From Pectinatus haikarae (GTDB taxonomy: Bacteria > Bacillota > Negativicutes > Selenomonadales > Selenomonadaceae): a stretch of 64,000 bases of DNA. The notes under the pieces were generated by a model, which was given only the letters and a program-made list of their open reading frames with translations, ran no database searches and was not told where the DNA came from. The stretch covers positions 124,001-188,000 of the forward strand of contig NZ_WIQM01000008.1 of assembly GCF_015732185.1 (NCBI RefSeq), written 5' to 3'. Below are positions 1 through 8,784 of this stretch, one piece after another. Position numbers and translations under genes: made by a program. Every line of letters begins with the position of its first letter. The first letter of the stretch is position 1.

Positions 1-738
1 TACGGCAAGGCAAAAGACGGTACTTTTTATAATCGCATGTTGTCTCTCGGCAGCGCTGCTTTCGGCACTTCACAGCAGGCCATTCCGCTCTCGCATACCC
101 TGGTGCCAGCGAATACTCTGATAAAAATAAAACTTATCACTCCAATCAATTCGGAAACGATGAAAGCCAGCGACGAAATAAAGTATCAAATTGCCGAGGA
201 TGTCATATCTAACGGCAGCCTTGTTTTTGCTGCGGGAGGTCTCGGTGAAGGACATGTTACCAGTGTGCAGACGGCAAAAAATTTTGGTCGCGACGGCAAA
301 GTCAATATTGATTTTGAACAGACACAGGCGTTTGACGGTACCATGGTCGAAACAATTCTGGGTGAAAAAGCAAAAGAAGAAATGAAATCTGAAGCCATGG
401 CTGCCGGGGCCAGCATTGCCGGTATTGCTCTTCTCGGCCCTATCGGCATCGTCGGCGGACTCTTCGTCAAGGGAAAGAATATTGATTTGCCCGCGGGAAC
501 TGAACTTTTTATCCAAACCAAATCAGATATGACTCTCTATGGTGTAAAAACCAACGGTGCTTCAACAGACAACGCTCTTGTTTCTGCCGCTCAAACAGTC
601 AGCCAGTCCAATTCGTCTTCAGAAGATATATTAAGCGAGCGCTCTGACAACAGCAATTCTTCGGCAGTGGCTTCAAATACAGCGACGCTCAGCCAATATA
701 ATTCCGGTTCGCAAAATGATCTGAAGGAACATCTATAA
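1..738 (+). CDS. Secreted conserved protein of unknown function, 5' end incomplete
   Basis: The frame is open from the window edge to the stop at 738, so the start lies outside or is disrupted. The body is soluble, with a glycine-rich hydrophobic stretch (roughly AGASIAGIALLGPIGIVGG) in the middle and a Ser/Asn-rich, low-complexity tail of about 60 residues. A convincing signal peptide (KTVLFIIACCLSAALLSAL) is read in the +2 frame over bases 17-73, while the mature-looking sequence (QAIPLSHTLVPANT) is in the +1 frame from about base 76. The two parts therefore seem to be separated by a single-base frameshift. I do not recognise the family; an envelope or periplasmic location is inferred from the signal peptide. 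A strong terminator follows at 789-840. Confidence 0.6.
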   Translation, partial: YGKAKDGTFYNRMLSLGSAAFGTSQQAIPLSHTLVPANTLIKIKLITPINSETMKASDEIKYQIAEDVISNGSLVFAAGGLGEGHVTSVQTAKNFGRDGKVNIDFEQTQAFDGTMVETILGEKAKEEMKSEAMAAGASIAGIALLGPIGIVGGLFVKGKNIDLPAGTELFIQTKSDMTLYGVKTNGASTDNALVSAAQTVSQSNSSSEDILSERSDNSNSSAVASNTATLSQYNSGSQNDLKEHL

Positions 739-788
739 TTTAAATAGATAAGGACCGATAACTGCCCTTTGCTCAATCGCATCCAAAG

Positions 789-840
789 ACAAAGGCTTGA
801 ATGGACATGTACGATCTGTCCATTCAAGCCTTTGTTTTAT
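789..840. terminator. Rho-independent terminator
   Basis: Perfect 19-bp stem: the left arm at 789-807 begins ACAAAGGCTTGAATGG, the loop is 9 nt, and the right arm at 817-835 is followed by TTTAT. It closes the transcript of the upstream secreted-protein gene. The bases between it and 1005 hold only a possible -10 (TATAAT, 981-986). Confidence 0.85.
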
Positions 841-1004
841 CTTATAAAAATAATCCCTGAATACGAAACAGCAGAACACCTGCCCGAATTTATAATACCT
901 TTTTATATGCATTCTGCCGGCATTGCAATCAAAATGCTGACGTGGTATCTTAATGTTATTGGTTTTTATATTTTTTACTATATAATACCCGAGGATGATG
1001 TATT

Positions 1005-2423
1005 TTGATAAAAACATTTTTTATATTTTTGCCTGCCATTCTGCTGGCATATCTGATCATCACCAATATCAATTTTTCGGCAGGAAAACAGCTGCTGACG
1101 GATTTTATATCTCCGCAGGAAAAAACAAAATTAGTCAATATTGCCAATACTTCCAGCGGCTCTTTTCAAGATATAATTTATCATAACAGGCAATCTGCCT
1201 TCCCTTATCATGAACCATACGGCTCTGGGATTGGCATATATCCCGGCCGCGTGGTCTGGGCTCATGATCCGGCCAGTGTCCGATGGGATGGTAACGGCTA
1301 TTGGTGGAATACAGAGCATTTCGATAAAAATGCAATCCTCCAGATGGTGGAAAAAAGTATAACCTCGCTCACAGGGACAAATAATGCCTCTGCCGGATGG
1401 AATATGCTTTTCACAAAGCATAATGAAATGCAGGGCATCCTGACAGGCTACACGCCGGGCCAGAAAATAGCCATAAAAGTAAATCTTAACGGCACATCCG
1501 AATACAGCGAAGACAGCTCGGGCAATACACAGATAAGTTATGCCAATCCAGTTTTATTAAAAGCAGTTTTAATATCATTAGCCGACAGTGCCGGTGTGCA
1601 TCCTGAAGACATCTCAGTGTACGATGTCTCACGGATTTTTCCTAAATATATGATCGCCATGTGTACCGAGGGAAAACTTAATGGTATACATTTCATTGGC
1701 AGAGACAATGCCGCAGCCGACAAGAATACACCTCTGATCTGGTCGCAGAAGTTTGACGGCAGTGATGTTGTCAGCTATCTTCCGACAGTCGTGACAGAAG
1801 CATCCTATATTATCAATCTGGCCAATTTAAAGGGACACAGCTGGGGCATATCCCTGTGTGCTAAAAATAATTTTGGTTCATTTATGAACGACAACTATGT
1901 TCGCCCTCCTGTCGGCGCCAATCTTCATCCATTTATGACAGACAAAAAAATGGACGCCTACACGCCTTTGGTCGATTTGATGGCCAACAGTCAGCTGGGC
2001 GGTAAAACTATATTGTACATGCTTGACGCTCTGATAACCGCGCCCAGTGAAGAAGCCGCTGTTACAAGTGAAAATTCAAAATGGCAGCAATCTCCCTTCA
2101 ATGGCAACTATGCCTCCAGTATATTTGTGTCGCAGGATCCCGTAGCCGTCGATTCCGTCGGTGCTGATTTTCTGATGAATGAACCCGCTATCCTCAGTGA
2201 AAATGGTGCGATACGTCATCACCCGGAAATAGAAAGCTATCTTCATGAAGCCGGTCAGGTGGCAGATGCACCGTCCGGAACCGTTTACTATGATGGAATG
2301 GGCCATGCAGTAAAGAATCTTGGTACCCATGAACACTGGGCAGATGAAAATGATAAAAATTACAGTCGCAATCGCGGCGGCAACAACGGTATTGAACTTA
2401 TATATATTGATATGGCAAAATAA
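1005..2423 (+). CDS. DUF362 domain-containing protein
   Basis: A 472-residue protein starting at a TTG, with GAGG about ten bases upstream. The first 25 residues form a hydrophobic signal peptide or membrane anchor, so the rest is probably extracytoplasmic. Two segments are typical of DUF362: a KVNLNG stretch near residue 150, and LKGHSWGISLCAKNNFGSF near 280, which matches the family's usual LKTH...SLKNLFG pattern. A second conserved block with a QDPVAVDSVGADFL motif lies near residue 375. Some DUF362 proteins carry 4Fe-4S motifs, but none is visible here. The biochemical role of the family is poorly defined and I do not assign a substrate. It appears to be a single-gene unit between a terminator and the convergent PTS gene. 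Confidence 0.8.
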   Translation: MIKTFFIFLPAILLAYLIITNINFSAGKQLLTDFISPQEKTKLVNIANTSSGSFQDIIYHNRQSAFPYHEPYGSGIGIYPGRVVWAHDPASVRWDGNGYWWNTEHFDKNAILQMVEKSITSLTGTNNASAGWNMLFTKHNEMQGILTGYTPGQKIAIKVNLNGTSEYSEDSSGNTQISYANPVLLKAVLISLADSAGVHPEDISVYDVSRIFPKYMIAMCTEGKLNGIHFIGRDNAAADKNTPLIWSQKFDGSDVVSYLPTVVTEASYIINLANLKGHSWGISLCAKNNFGSFMNDNYVRPPVGANLHPFMTDKKMDAYTPLVDLMANSQLGGKTILYMLDALITAPSEEAAVTSENSKWQQSPFNGNYASSIFVSQDPVAVDSVGADFLMNEPAILSENGAIRHHPEIESYLHEAGQVADAPSGTVYYDGMGHAVKNLGTHEHWADENDKNYSRNRGGNNGIELIYIDMAK

Positions 2424-2462
2424 CAGAAACAGCCTGTTGTTTTGCCATATTTTTATTTAAAA

Positions 2463-2909
2463 TCAAATAACTATTTCATTTAAATAATTCAAAATTTCCT
2501 GCTTATTTTCAGTCTGAATCAGCTTAGAACGAAATGCAGAATCAATAAGTTTTCTTGACAGTTTTGCCAATATTTTCAAATGTACATCATCTGCGTTATT
2601 CGGAACGGCTATCATAAATATAAGATTTACCAGAGTTCCGTCAGAACTTTCAAAATCAATTCCTTTTCTGGAAACAGCCACTGCAACACGCGGTTTATTA
2701 ACGGCATCTGTTTTTGCATGGGGAATGGCAATCCCGAACCCTATAGCGGTATTTGATACACCTTCCCGTTGCAAAATAGCCTGTTTATAACGATCTCTGT
2801 TATTTAGTATCCCGTCAGCCAACAGCATATTCATCATCTCATCAATTGCTTCCATCTTATTTTTGGCCGCTATATTAATATTTATTGTTTTCTCACTAAA
2901 TAATTTCAT
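2463..2909 (-). CDS. PTS fructose-type EIIA component
   Basis: A 148-residue PTS EIIA type-2 (fructose/mannitol) domain. The phosphoryl-accepting histidine is H64 in the motif GIAIPHAKT. It takes phosphate from HPr and passes it to the cysteine of the EIIB domain. An AAGGAGA ribosome site precedes the ATG. It is the last gene of the fructose-type locus on this strand, but a 1.2-kb insertion sequence (2938-4115) now lies between it and the EIIBC gene. Its own transcription therefore has to pass through or start within the element. The protein itself looks intact. It could also serve another EIIBC elsewhere in the genome. Confidence 0.9.
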   Translation of the reverse strand: MKLFSEKTININIAAKNKMEAIDEMMNMLLADGILNNRDRYKQAILQREGVSNTAIGFGIAIPHAKTDAVNKPRVAVAVSRKGIDFESSDGTLVNLIFMIAVPNNADDVHLKILAKLSRKLIDSAFRSKLIQTENKQEILNYLNEIVI

Positions 2910-2959
2910 TTTTGAATCTCCTTATACAGGTTTTCGTTTTGTTAACTTAAATGAAAATT

Positions 2960-3028
2960 GAGGCACCGAACCTTTCAATGGTACAATGTTTCTGCTAGAA
3001 AACACACCAATCGAAAGGACGATGCCTC
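2960..3028 (+). promoter_or_regulatory. Inverted repeat masking the transposase ribosome site
   Basis: The arms at 2960-2981 (GAGGCACCGAACCTTTCAAT...) and 3007-3028 are complementary at about 18 positions with one bulge. The right arm contains the AAAGGA ribosome site and ends at the base before the ATG at 3029. In a transcript reading in from outside, the site would be paired. That is a known way for insertion sequences to limit transposase synthesis; its operation here is inferred. Confidence 0.55.
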
Positions 3029-4057
3029 ATGCAGAAAATTATACCGATTGTATGCCCTAAATGCAACAATAATCACCATTTTCATAAGTTTGGCAAAGAT
3101 AAATTCGGTAATCAAAAATATCGCTGCCTTGCTTGTAAACATCAATTTGCACCAGATGCTCTCCCCAGGGTCAGAGGTAAAAAGTATCCTCCTTGCCCTA
3201 TGTGTGGAAAATCGTCTTTCTTGCATCACGATTATCGTGATTATTCTAACTTTCGTTGCTCTGATAAAAAATGTAATCATTCATTTTTTCAACCAAAATC
3301 AACTGCTACTTTGCCACCTTCTGTTTCTAAACTTTTTGGTAAATCCGATTTATCACGCATGCGTCATCCAGTTCATTTAATCATCACTGTTTTAACTCTT
3401 TTTTTCATAGGCAAAAGTTCTACTCGTAACATTTCTCTCATGCTTTATCAGCTCTACAGCATCAAGCTTTCTCATGTTACTGTTGCTGAGTGGTGCAAAA
3501 AATTCGCTCCGCTTTTTGATAATATTTCTTTAAAGCTCATACCTTCTATGAATTTCAATTCTGATGAATGGCATGCTGACGAAACAGTGGTTAAAATTGC
3601 TGGAAAGAAATACTACATCTGGTTCATCATCGATAGTGAAACCCGCTTTGTTCTTGGTTTTCATCTTTCACCACATCGTTCTTCTCCTCAGGCACATGCT
3701 TTATTTCAGCATGTTTCCCCTTTAGGTAATCCCAATGCCATTGTTAGCGATCGCTATAGTGCCTACAAGATTCCTACTAAGTGCTACTTTCCTCATGCTA
3801 AACACATTCGTGTCGAGAGCTTTAAGGACGATATTAGCAACAATCTTATCGAAGCTTTTAACAACCGTTTCAAGGCTTGGTATAAAACCAAACGTGGTTT
3901 TCATTCTTTTCACTCTGCTAATGCTACTATTTCTGTTTTTGTCTTCTTTTTCAACTTCATGCGCCCTCATACTGGTCTTAATCATTTAACTCCTGCTCAA
4001 GTTGCCGGAGCTAACTATAATCCCAATATGAAAAACTTGTTTTCTTTAGCAAGTTAA
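3029..4057 (+). CDS. DDE transposase, IS6/IS240-like, with N-terminal zinc motifs
   Basis: 342 residues. The N-terminus has two zinc-binding motifs, CPKC...CLAC (residues 9-36) and CPMC...C-x4-C (56-82). A DDE catalytic domain of the IS6/IS240 kind follows, with D184 (HADETVVKI), D241 (SDRYSAY) and E275 (IEAFNNRFK). The D241-E275 spacing fits IS6. The C-terminus has the usual RPHTGLNHLTPAQ block. All catalytic residues are present and the frame is intact, so the element may still be active. AAAGGA eight to nine bases upstream serves as ribosome site and lies inside a hairpin arm. Cut-and-paste zinc-ribbon families such as IS1595 were considered, but the residues around the acidic triad fit IS6 better. 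Confidence 0.85.
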   Translation: MQKIIPIVCPKCNNNHHFHKFGKDKFGNQKYRCLACKHQFAPDALPRVRGKKYPPCPMCGKSSFLHHDYRDYSNFRCSDKKCNHSFFQPKSTATLPPSVSKLFGKSDLSRMRHPVHLIITVLTLFFIGKSSTRNISLMLYQLYSIKLSHVTVAEWCKKFAPLFDNISLKLIPSMNFNSDEWHADETVVKIAGKKYYIWFIIDSETRFVLGFHLSPHRSSPQAHALFQHVSPLGNPNAIVSDRYSAYKIPTKCYFPHAKHIRVESFKDDISNNLIEAFNNRFKAWYKTKRGFHSFHSANATISVFVFFFNFMRPHTGLNHLTPAQVAGANYNPNMKNLFSLAS

Positions 4058-4107
4058 TAAAATTTAGTGCTTTTCTACAGAAACATTAGCTATCTTTTCA
4101 TTTTTAC

Positions 4108-5493
4108 TTAACAAAGCCCAGGTTTTTTTCTGGTCAGTCCATATATCAATGCCCCTATAAGAGAACCAGCCAGAATACATATCACCCAAATAAATGGTTT
4201 ATCTACCAGCGCCAATATCAAAAATCCCCCATGCGGTGCAGGCACCTGTATCTTCATACTATAGGTCAGTACGGCTGACACAGATGAGGCCAGCATCAAT
4301 ATGGGTAATACTGTAAGTGGTGATTTTGCCGCAAAGGGTATTGCGCCTTCGGTAATATGCGTACATCCCAGTATATAATTGACAAATCCGGCTGCCTTTT
4401 CATCCTTGGTAAATTTTCTAGGAAAAATGGTAACAGCAATTGCGATGACAAGCGGCGGCGTAATACACGCAGCTGAGACACCAGCCATAAAATAAAAGTT
4501 GCCCTGTCCAAGCAAAAGAGTTCCTGTCACATATGCTGCTTTATTTATCGGCCCTCCCATATCAAAAGCACTCATGCAGCCAATAACAATTCCCAAAAGT
4601 ATAGGATTAGTATTCTGCAAATTAGATAAAAAGTCCATCATAAATTTATTAACTGCTGAAACAGGCCCCCCTAATAAGGCCATTATCACACCAATAACAG
4701 CGACGGTCACCAAAGGTATAAGAAAAATAGATTTTAATCCTTCAAATTCTTTTGGTAGTCCAGAGAGCATCTTTACCATCCACTTAGCAAAATATCCTGC
4801 CCCAAAACCTCCGATAATCCCACCAATAAAACCGGAACCGGTCGTCAACGCTATGGTTCCCGCAACAAATCCGGCAACAAGCCCGGGCCTGTTGGCAATA
4901 GAATTTGCTATATATGCTGTTAATATAGGCACCATCAATCCCATGGAGGCTCCGCCTACCGACTTAATCAATGCTGCAGTAGGATTATATTGATCCGAAT
5001 TGGGATCAAAGGAATATATTCCCCATAAAAAAGAAACAGCCACCAAAACACCGCCGGCAACAACAAAGGGGATCATATTAGAAACACCGGCCATTAAGTG
5101 TTTATATATATTATGTCCTATAGATGGTTTACCATCAAAATTATCCGCAGCCGCGTCAAGAAAATTTTTTTCTCCGCCGCGGACAGCAGCCTTACCCGAT
5201 ATTGCTATTTTTATCAAAGCATCTGCCTTAGATATTCCATCGGATACCGGTACTTCTATTACTGCTTTTCCATTAAATCTTTCCATTTCAACATCTTTAT
5301 CACATGCGATTATGATGCAGTCTGCGTCTGCTATCTCTTTTTCTGTCAGTTCATTTTCTACCCCGACAGCTCCATTTGTTTCAACTTTTATTTGGACTCC
5401 ATTAGCTTTAGCCGCTTGTTCCAAAGCTTCAGCCGCCATAAAAGTATGCGCTATCCCTGTTGGGCAACCTGTAACCGCTAACAATTTTTTCAT
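4108..5493 (-). CDS. fruA: PTS fructose-type EIIBC
   Basis: 461 residues. The N-terminal EIIB domain carries the phosphorylated cysteine C10 in GCPTGIAHTFMAAEAL. From about residue 125 the rest is a polytopic EIIC membrane domain, with the family's GGPxNKAAY and ITEGAIPFAA segments. It imports and phosphorylates a fructose-type sugar. The start overlaps the stop of the kinase gene by four bases (ATGA), a sign of translational coupling. The stop codon and the last one or two residues (LC) fall inside the right terminal repeat of the insertion sequence, so the natural C-terminus has been replaced, probably by only a few residues. An EIIA domain is not fused; the separate EIIA gene lies beyond the element. 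Confidence 0.9.
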   Translation of the reverse strand: MKKLLAVTGCPTGIAHTFMAAEALEQAAKANGVQIKVETNGAVGVENELTEKEIADADCIIIACDKDVEMERFNGKAVIEVPVSDGISKADALIKIAISGKAAVRGGEKNFLDAAADNFDGKPSIGHNIYKHLMAGVSNMIPFVVAGGVLVAVSFLWGIYSFDPNSDQYNPTAALIKSVGGASMGLMVPILTAYIANSIANRPGLVAGFVAGTIALTTGSGFIGGIIGGFGAGYFAKWMVKMLSGLPKEFEGLKSIFLIPLVTVAVIGVIMALLGGPVSAVNKFMMDFLSNLQNTNPILLGIVIGCMSAFDMGGPINKAAYVTGTLLLGQGNFYFMAGVSAACITPPLVIAIAVTIFPRKFTKDEKAAGFVNYILGCTHITEGAIPFAAKSPLTVLPILMLASSVSAVLTYSMKIQVPAPHGGFLILALVDKPFIWVICILAGSLIGALIYGLTRKKPGLC

Positions 5494-6416
5494 TTTATCT
5501 TTCCTTTCTTTATAATTCGTATATTTTGGATATATCTTCCCACGTTCTTCATATCGCCCAAAGCATTGCTTTCAGCGACATTAGCTCCTGTAGCTGCCGA
5601 TTTCTTCATGGCATCTTCAATTCTTCCCCCATGCAGAAATTCGCTTAAAAAAGCTGCTAAAGCCGAATCTCCCGCACATGCTGAGCTGAGCAGCTTGATC
5701 TTCTGCGCTGTAGAAAAATAAATTTCATTGCCGTCTGTGAAGTATGCTCCTTTGTCTCCCATGGTCAGCAAAATATTTCTGGCACCCTGCTTGCTGAGAC
5801 TGACCAAAGCTGCTGCTGCACTCTCATCGGAAATGATTTCATAGCCGAATATTTGCCTTGCCTCATCATCATTGGGTTTAATAAGAAACGGTTCATATTT
5901 GAGCAGTTCCTTTAAATAAGGTGAGCTTATATCCAGAATCAGCTTTATATATTTTTTTTTGCATATCCGAGCTATTTTGTCATAATACTCCTCATCCACT
6001 CCCGGCGGCAGGCTGCCGCTTATAGACAGATATTCACAGTCCGCCAGATTTTCTATCTTCCGCAGCAGTTCCCGCTGATTTTCCCCGGATACGAACGGTC
6101 CTTTATTGACAAATTTATACTCATCGTCTCCGTCGTTTAAAAACACATTTATCCTTGTGATATCGTCCACCCATACAGGTTCTGCTTCAACGCCGGCGTT
6201 TCGCAATTCCTCAATAATATATCTGCCGCTGAATCCTCCGAAAAAACCCATTACAACCGATTTATACCCAAAATGCTTTAATACCAGCGATACATTTACG
6301 CCCTTGCCGTTTGGTGTATATACCGGAGACCACGTTCTGTTTACATAATTTTTCCTGATATTGCTTCCGGTAATATTAAAATCAATCGCAGGATTCATAG
6401 TTAAAGTATAAATCAT
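5490..6416 (-). CDS. fruK: 1-phosphofructokinase (PfkB family)
   Basis: 308 residues. The PfkB/FruK fold is shown by TMNPAIDF at the N-terminus, GKGVNVSLVLKHFG near residue 38 and the anion-hole/catalytic motif ACAGDSALAAF near residue 248. In the last motif the first Gly of the usual GAGDS is Cys, but the catalytic Asp is kept. It phosphorylates the sugar phosphate made by EIIBC (fructose-1-P to fructose-1,6-P2). Tagatose-6-phosphate kinase (LacC) is the close alternative and cannot be excluded, because the neighbouring aldolase is of the GatY/KbaY kind. It lies between the aldolase (17 bp) and EIIBC (4-bp overlap) in one operon. Confidence 0.85.
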   Translation of the reverse strand: MIYTLTMNPAIDFNITGSNIRKNYVNRTWSPVYTPNGKGVNVSLVLKHFGYKSVVMGFFGGFSGRYIIEELRNAGVEAEPVWVDDITRINVFLNDGDDEYKFVNKGPFVSGENQRELLRKIENLADCEYLSISGSLPPGVDEEYYDKIARICKKKYIKLILDISSPYLKELLKYEPFLIKPNDDEARQIFGYEIISDESAAAALVSLSKQGARNILLTMGDKGAYFTDGNEIYFSTAQKIKLLSSACAGDSALAAFLSEFLHGGRIEDAMKKSAATGANVAESNALGDMKNVGRYIQNIRIIKKGKIK

Positions 6417-6433
6417 CTAATATTCTCCCCGAA

Positions 6434-7333
<900 letters not shown>

Positions 7334-7372
7334 TTAATCATGAAAATCTTTTCGCAATTTGAAAAATAATAG

Positions 7373-7415
7373 AAAAAGCCGTCGTAAAAATTGTTTTACA
7401 AACAATCAATACGGC
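7373..7415 (-). terminator. Terminator after rpiR-family gene
   Basis: On the minus strand, GCCGT pairs with ACGGC around an inner perfect ATTGTTT/AAACAAT hairpin, followed by TTTTTC. It sits between the regulator stop (7420) and the aldolase gene. A TATAAT-like -10 for the aldolase promoter lies just downstream at 7322-7327. Confidence 0.7.
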
Positions 7416-7419
7416 AGCT

Positions 7420-8175
7420 CTATGTTTTTTCGTTATTTTTTTCCACTAAATAATCAACTATTATGCGTGCTATCATCGACAACGGTATTCGTGAGGTGAC
7501 ATCAAATTCTTTTATTGCAATTTTTTTATGATAGTATCCAAGCAGATAATGTGACGCATATTGCAGCAAGGGACTATCGGACGCACAACTAATCACAATC
7601 AGCTTAGCTTTATTTAAATAACAATTCTCAGCCACCTCTATAAGTTCCTTGGTTTCTCCCTTCAAAGAAAATAATATAATCAATTGATTATTGGATCGTT
7701 GGCTTATTTTAACCATAATAGTGGGATCCTCTGTCGCTAAAACATTATATCCTAGCAATTGCAATCGCAGAGAAAATTCTTTGACCACCTGCTCTGTTGG
7801 TCCCCTTCCGAAAATATAAATCTGCTTATCAAACGCTCCTGTTATCTCATTTACGACGTCCAGGACATCCTTTAATGATATCCTTTGCAAAACCTCATTT
7901 GCCTCTATCAAAGTTTTTTTCATTATCTCGTTAATGCTTATTAATTCTTTATTATCTTTTGGTAAATTGAGCCTATATCTCAATTCATTGAATCCATTTA
8001 TACCGCATTTTCTGATAGCCCTGGAAACAGTAGCCGGTGATGTAAAAGTTTCAAAAGCAATATCCACAATCGACATATCCGACAGTTCTTTTTCCTTTTC
8101 ATTTATATATTGAATAATTGATAATTCTGTTTTTGACAGCCTTTCCACTATATATCTGTCAATATTTATAAGCAT
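7420..8175 (-). CDS. RpiR/MurR-family transcriptional regulator
   Basis: 251 residues. The N-terminal helix-turn-helix (about 1-80, with SPATVSRAIRKCGINGFNELR) is followed by a sugar-isomerase (SIS) domain from about 105 to 240, with IYIFGRGPTEQVVKEF and IILFSLKGETKELIEVA. SIS domains bind phosphosugars, so it is expected to sense a sugar phosphate and control the adjacent fructose/tagatose PTS genes. It is in the same orientation and directly upstream, but a terminator separates the units. The ATG at 8175 has a purine-rich AGGAGAGG about 15 bases away, which is long, so the start is less certain than the frame. Confidence 0.88.
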   Translation of the reverse strand: MLINIDRYIVERLSKTELSIIQYINEKEKELSDMSIVDIAFETFTSPATVSRAIRKCGINGFNELRYRLNLPKDNKELISINEIMKKTLIEANEVLQRISLKDVLDVVNEITGAFDKQIYIFGRGPTEQVVKEFSLRLQLLGYNVLATEDPTIMVKISQRSNNQLIILFSLKGETKELIEVAENCYLNKAKLIVISCASDSPLLQYASHYLLGYYHKKIAIKEFDVTSRIPLSMIARIIVDYLVEKNNEKT

Positions 8176-8370
8176 TTTTATTCACAAGTCCTCTCCTGCA
8201 GCTGCCCATAAACTCTTTTCCTGCCAAGTACAATACTACACATTCTTTTGATTATCATGCATTCATAATCTGCCTATATTTTCCCCGTTCGATATTGCAT
8301 CTTACAATTTATTTGGTTTCTTATGATTGCCCGGTAAAATTTATCTTCGTCTCTTTGTATGCAGATTCCC

Positions 8371-8772
8371 TCACTTATTCTGACGCAGTTTCTCCTCGTC
8401 AAAAGAAAAAGGCAGTAACTCTTCCAATAATGCCTGTTTTCTTTTGCCCTGCATATTGCTCATGATTATCCTGTTTATCCTAAACTCCGCCATAACCTGG
8501 CGACAAGCTCCGCATGGTGCAACAGGCGCTTTAGTATCGGCGGTCACTGCCAATATTTCAAATTCTTTTTCCCCCGCTGAGATTCCTTTGAAGATAGCTG
8601 TTCGTTCAGCACAATTAGTGAGTCCATAAGATACATTTTCTATATTGCAGCCTGTATATATTCTGCCGCTTTTGCCCAGAACAGCCGCCCCCACCTTAAA
8701 CCCGGAATAGGGACAGTATGCATATTCTCTCGCCTTTTTCGCAGCTTCAAGCAGACTATTTTCTATTTCCAT
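8371..8772 (-). CDS. cdd: Cytidine deaminase
   Basis: 133 residues, the usual length for a homotetrameric cytidine deaminase. Zinc-site motifs are NCAERTAI (Cys ligand and catalytic Glu) near residue 52 and PCGACRQVMAEF (two Cys) near 86. An N-terminal YCPYSGFKVGAA block completes the family pattern. It converts cytidine and deoxycytidine to uridine and deoxyuridine, feeding the phosphorylase encoded 12 bp upstream. GAGGAG precedes the ATG. It is the last gene of the nucleoside-salvage run. Confidence 0.95.
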   Translation of the reverse strand: MEIENSLLEAAKKAREYAYCPYSGFKVGAAVLGKSGRIYTGCNIENVSYGLTNCAERTAIFKGISAGEKEFEILAVTADTKAPVAPCGACRQVMAEFRINRIIMSNMQGKRKQALLEELLPFSFDEEKLRQNK

Positions 8773-8784
8773 AGGGAATACTCC

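Larger units (their letters stand above)
2938..4115 (+). mobile_element. IS6/IS240-like insertion sequence
   Basis: About 1178 bp carrying one transposase gene. The ends are imperfect inverted repeats in two blocks. The outer block is TTTGTTAACTTAAATGAAAA (2938-2957) against the complement of 4095-4115 (TTTGTTAAGTAAAAATGAAA...). The inner block begins AATGTTTCTGCTAGAAAA (2985-3005) against the complement of 4067-4087 (AATGTTTCTGTAGAAAAG...). I could not find a clean target duplication, although CAGGTTTT occurs just outside both ends. The element sits in the fructose PTS operon, and its right end overlaps the last codons of EIIBC. The exact outer boundaries are uncertain by a few bases. Confidence 0.8.

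Noticed and set aside
2958-3380. 140-codon frame starting in the left end of the IS
   Set aside because: Overlaps the transposase in another frame and has no family pattern; not a second IS gene.
4499-5515. Plus-strand open frames opposite the EIIBC gene
   Set aside because: No ribosome sites or motifs; the complementary frame is an unmistakable PTS permease.
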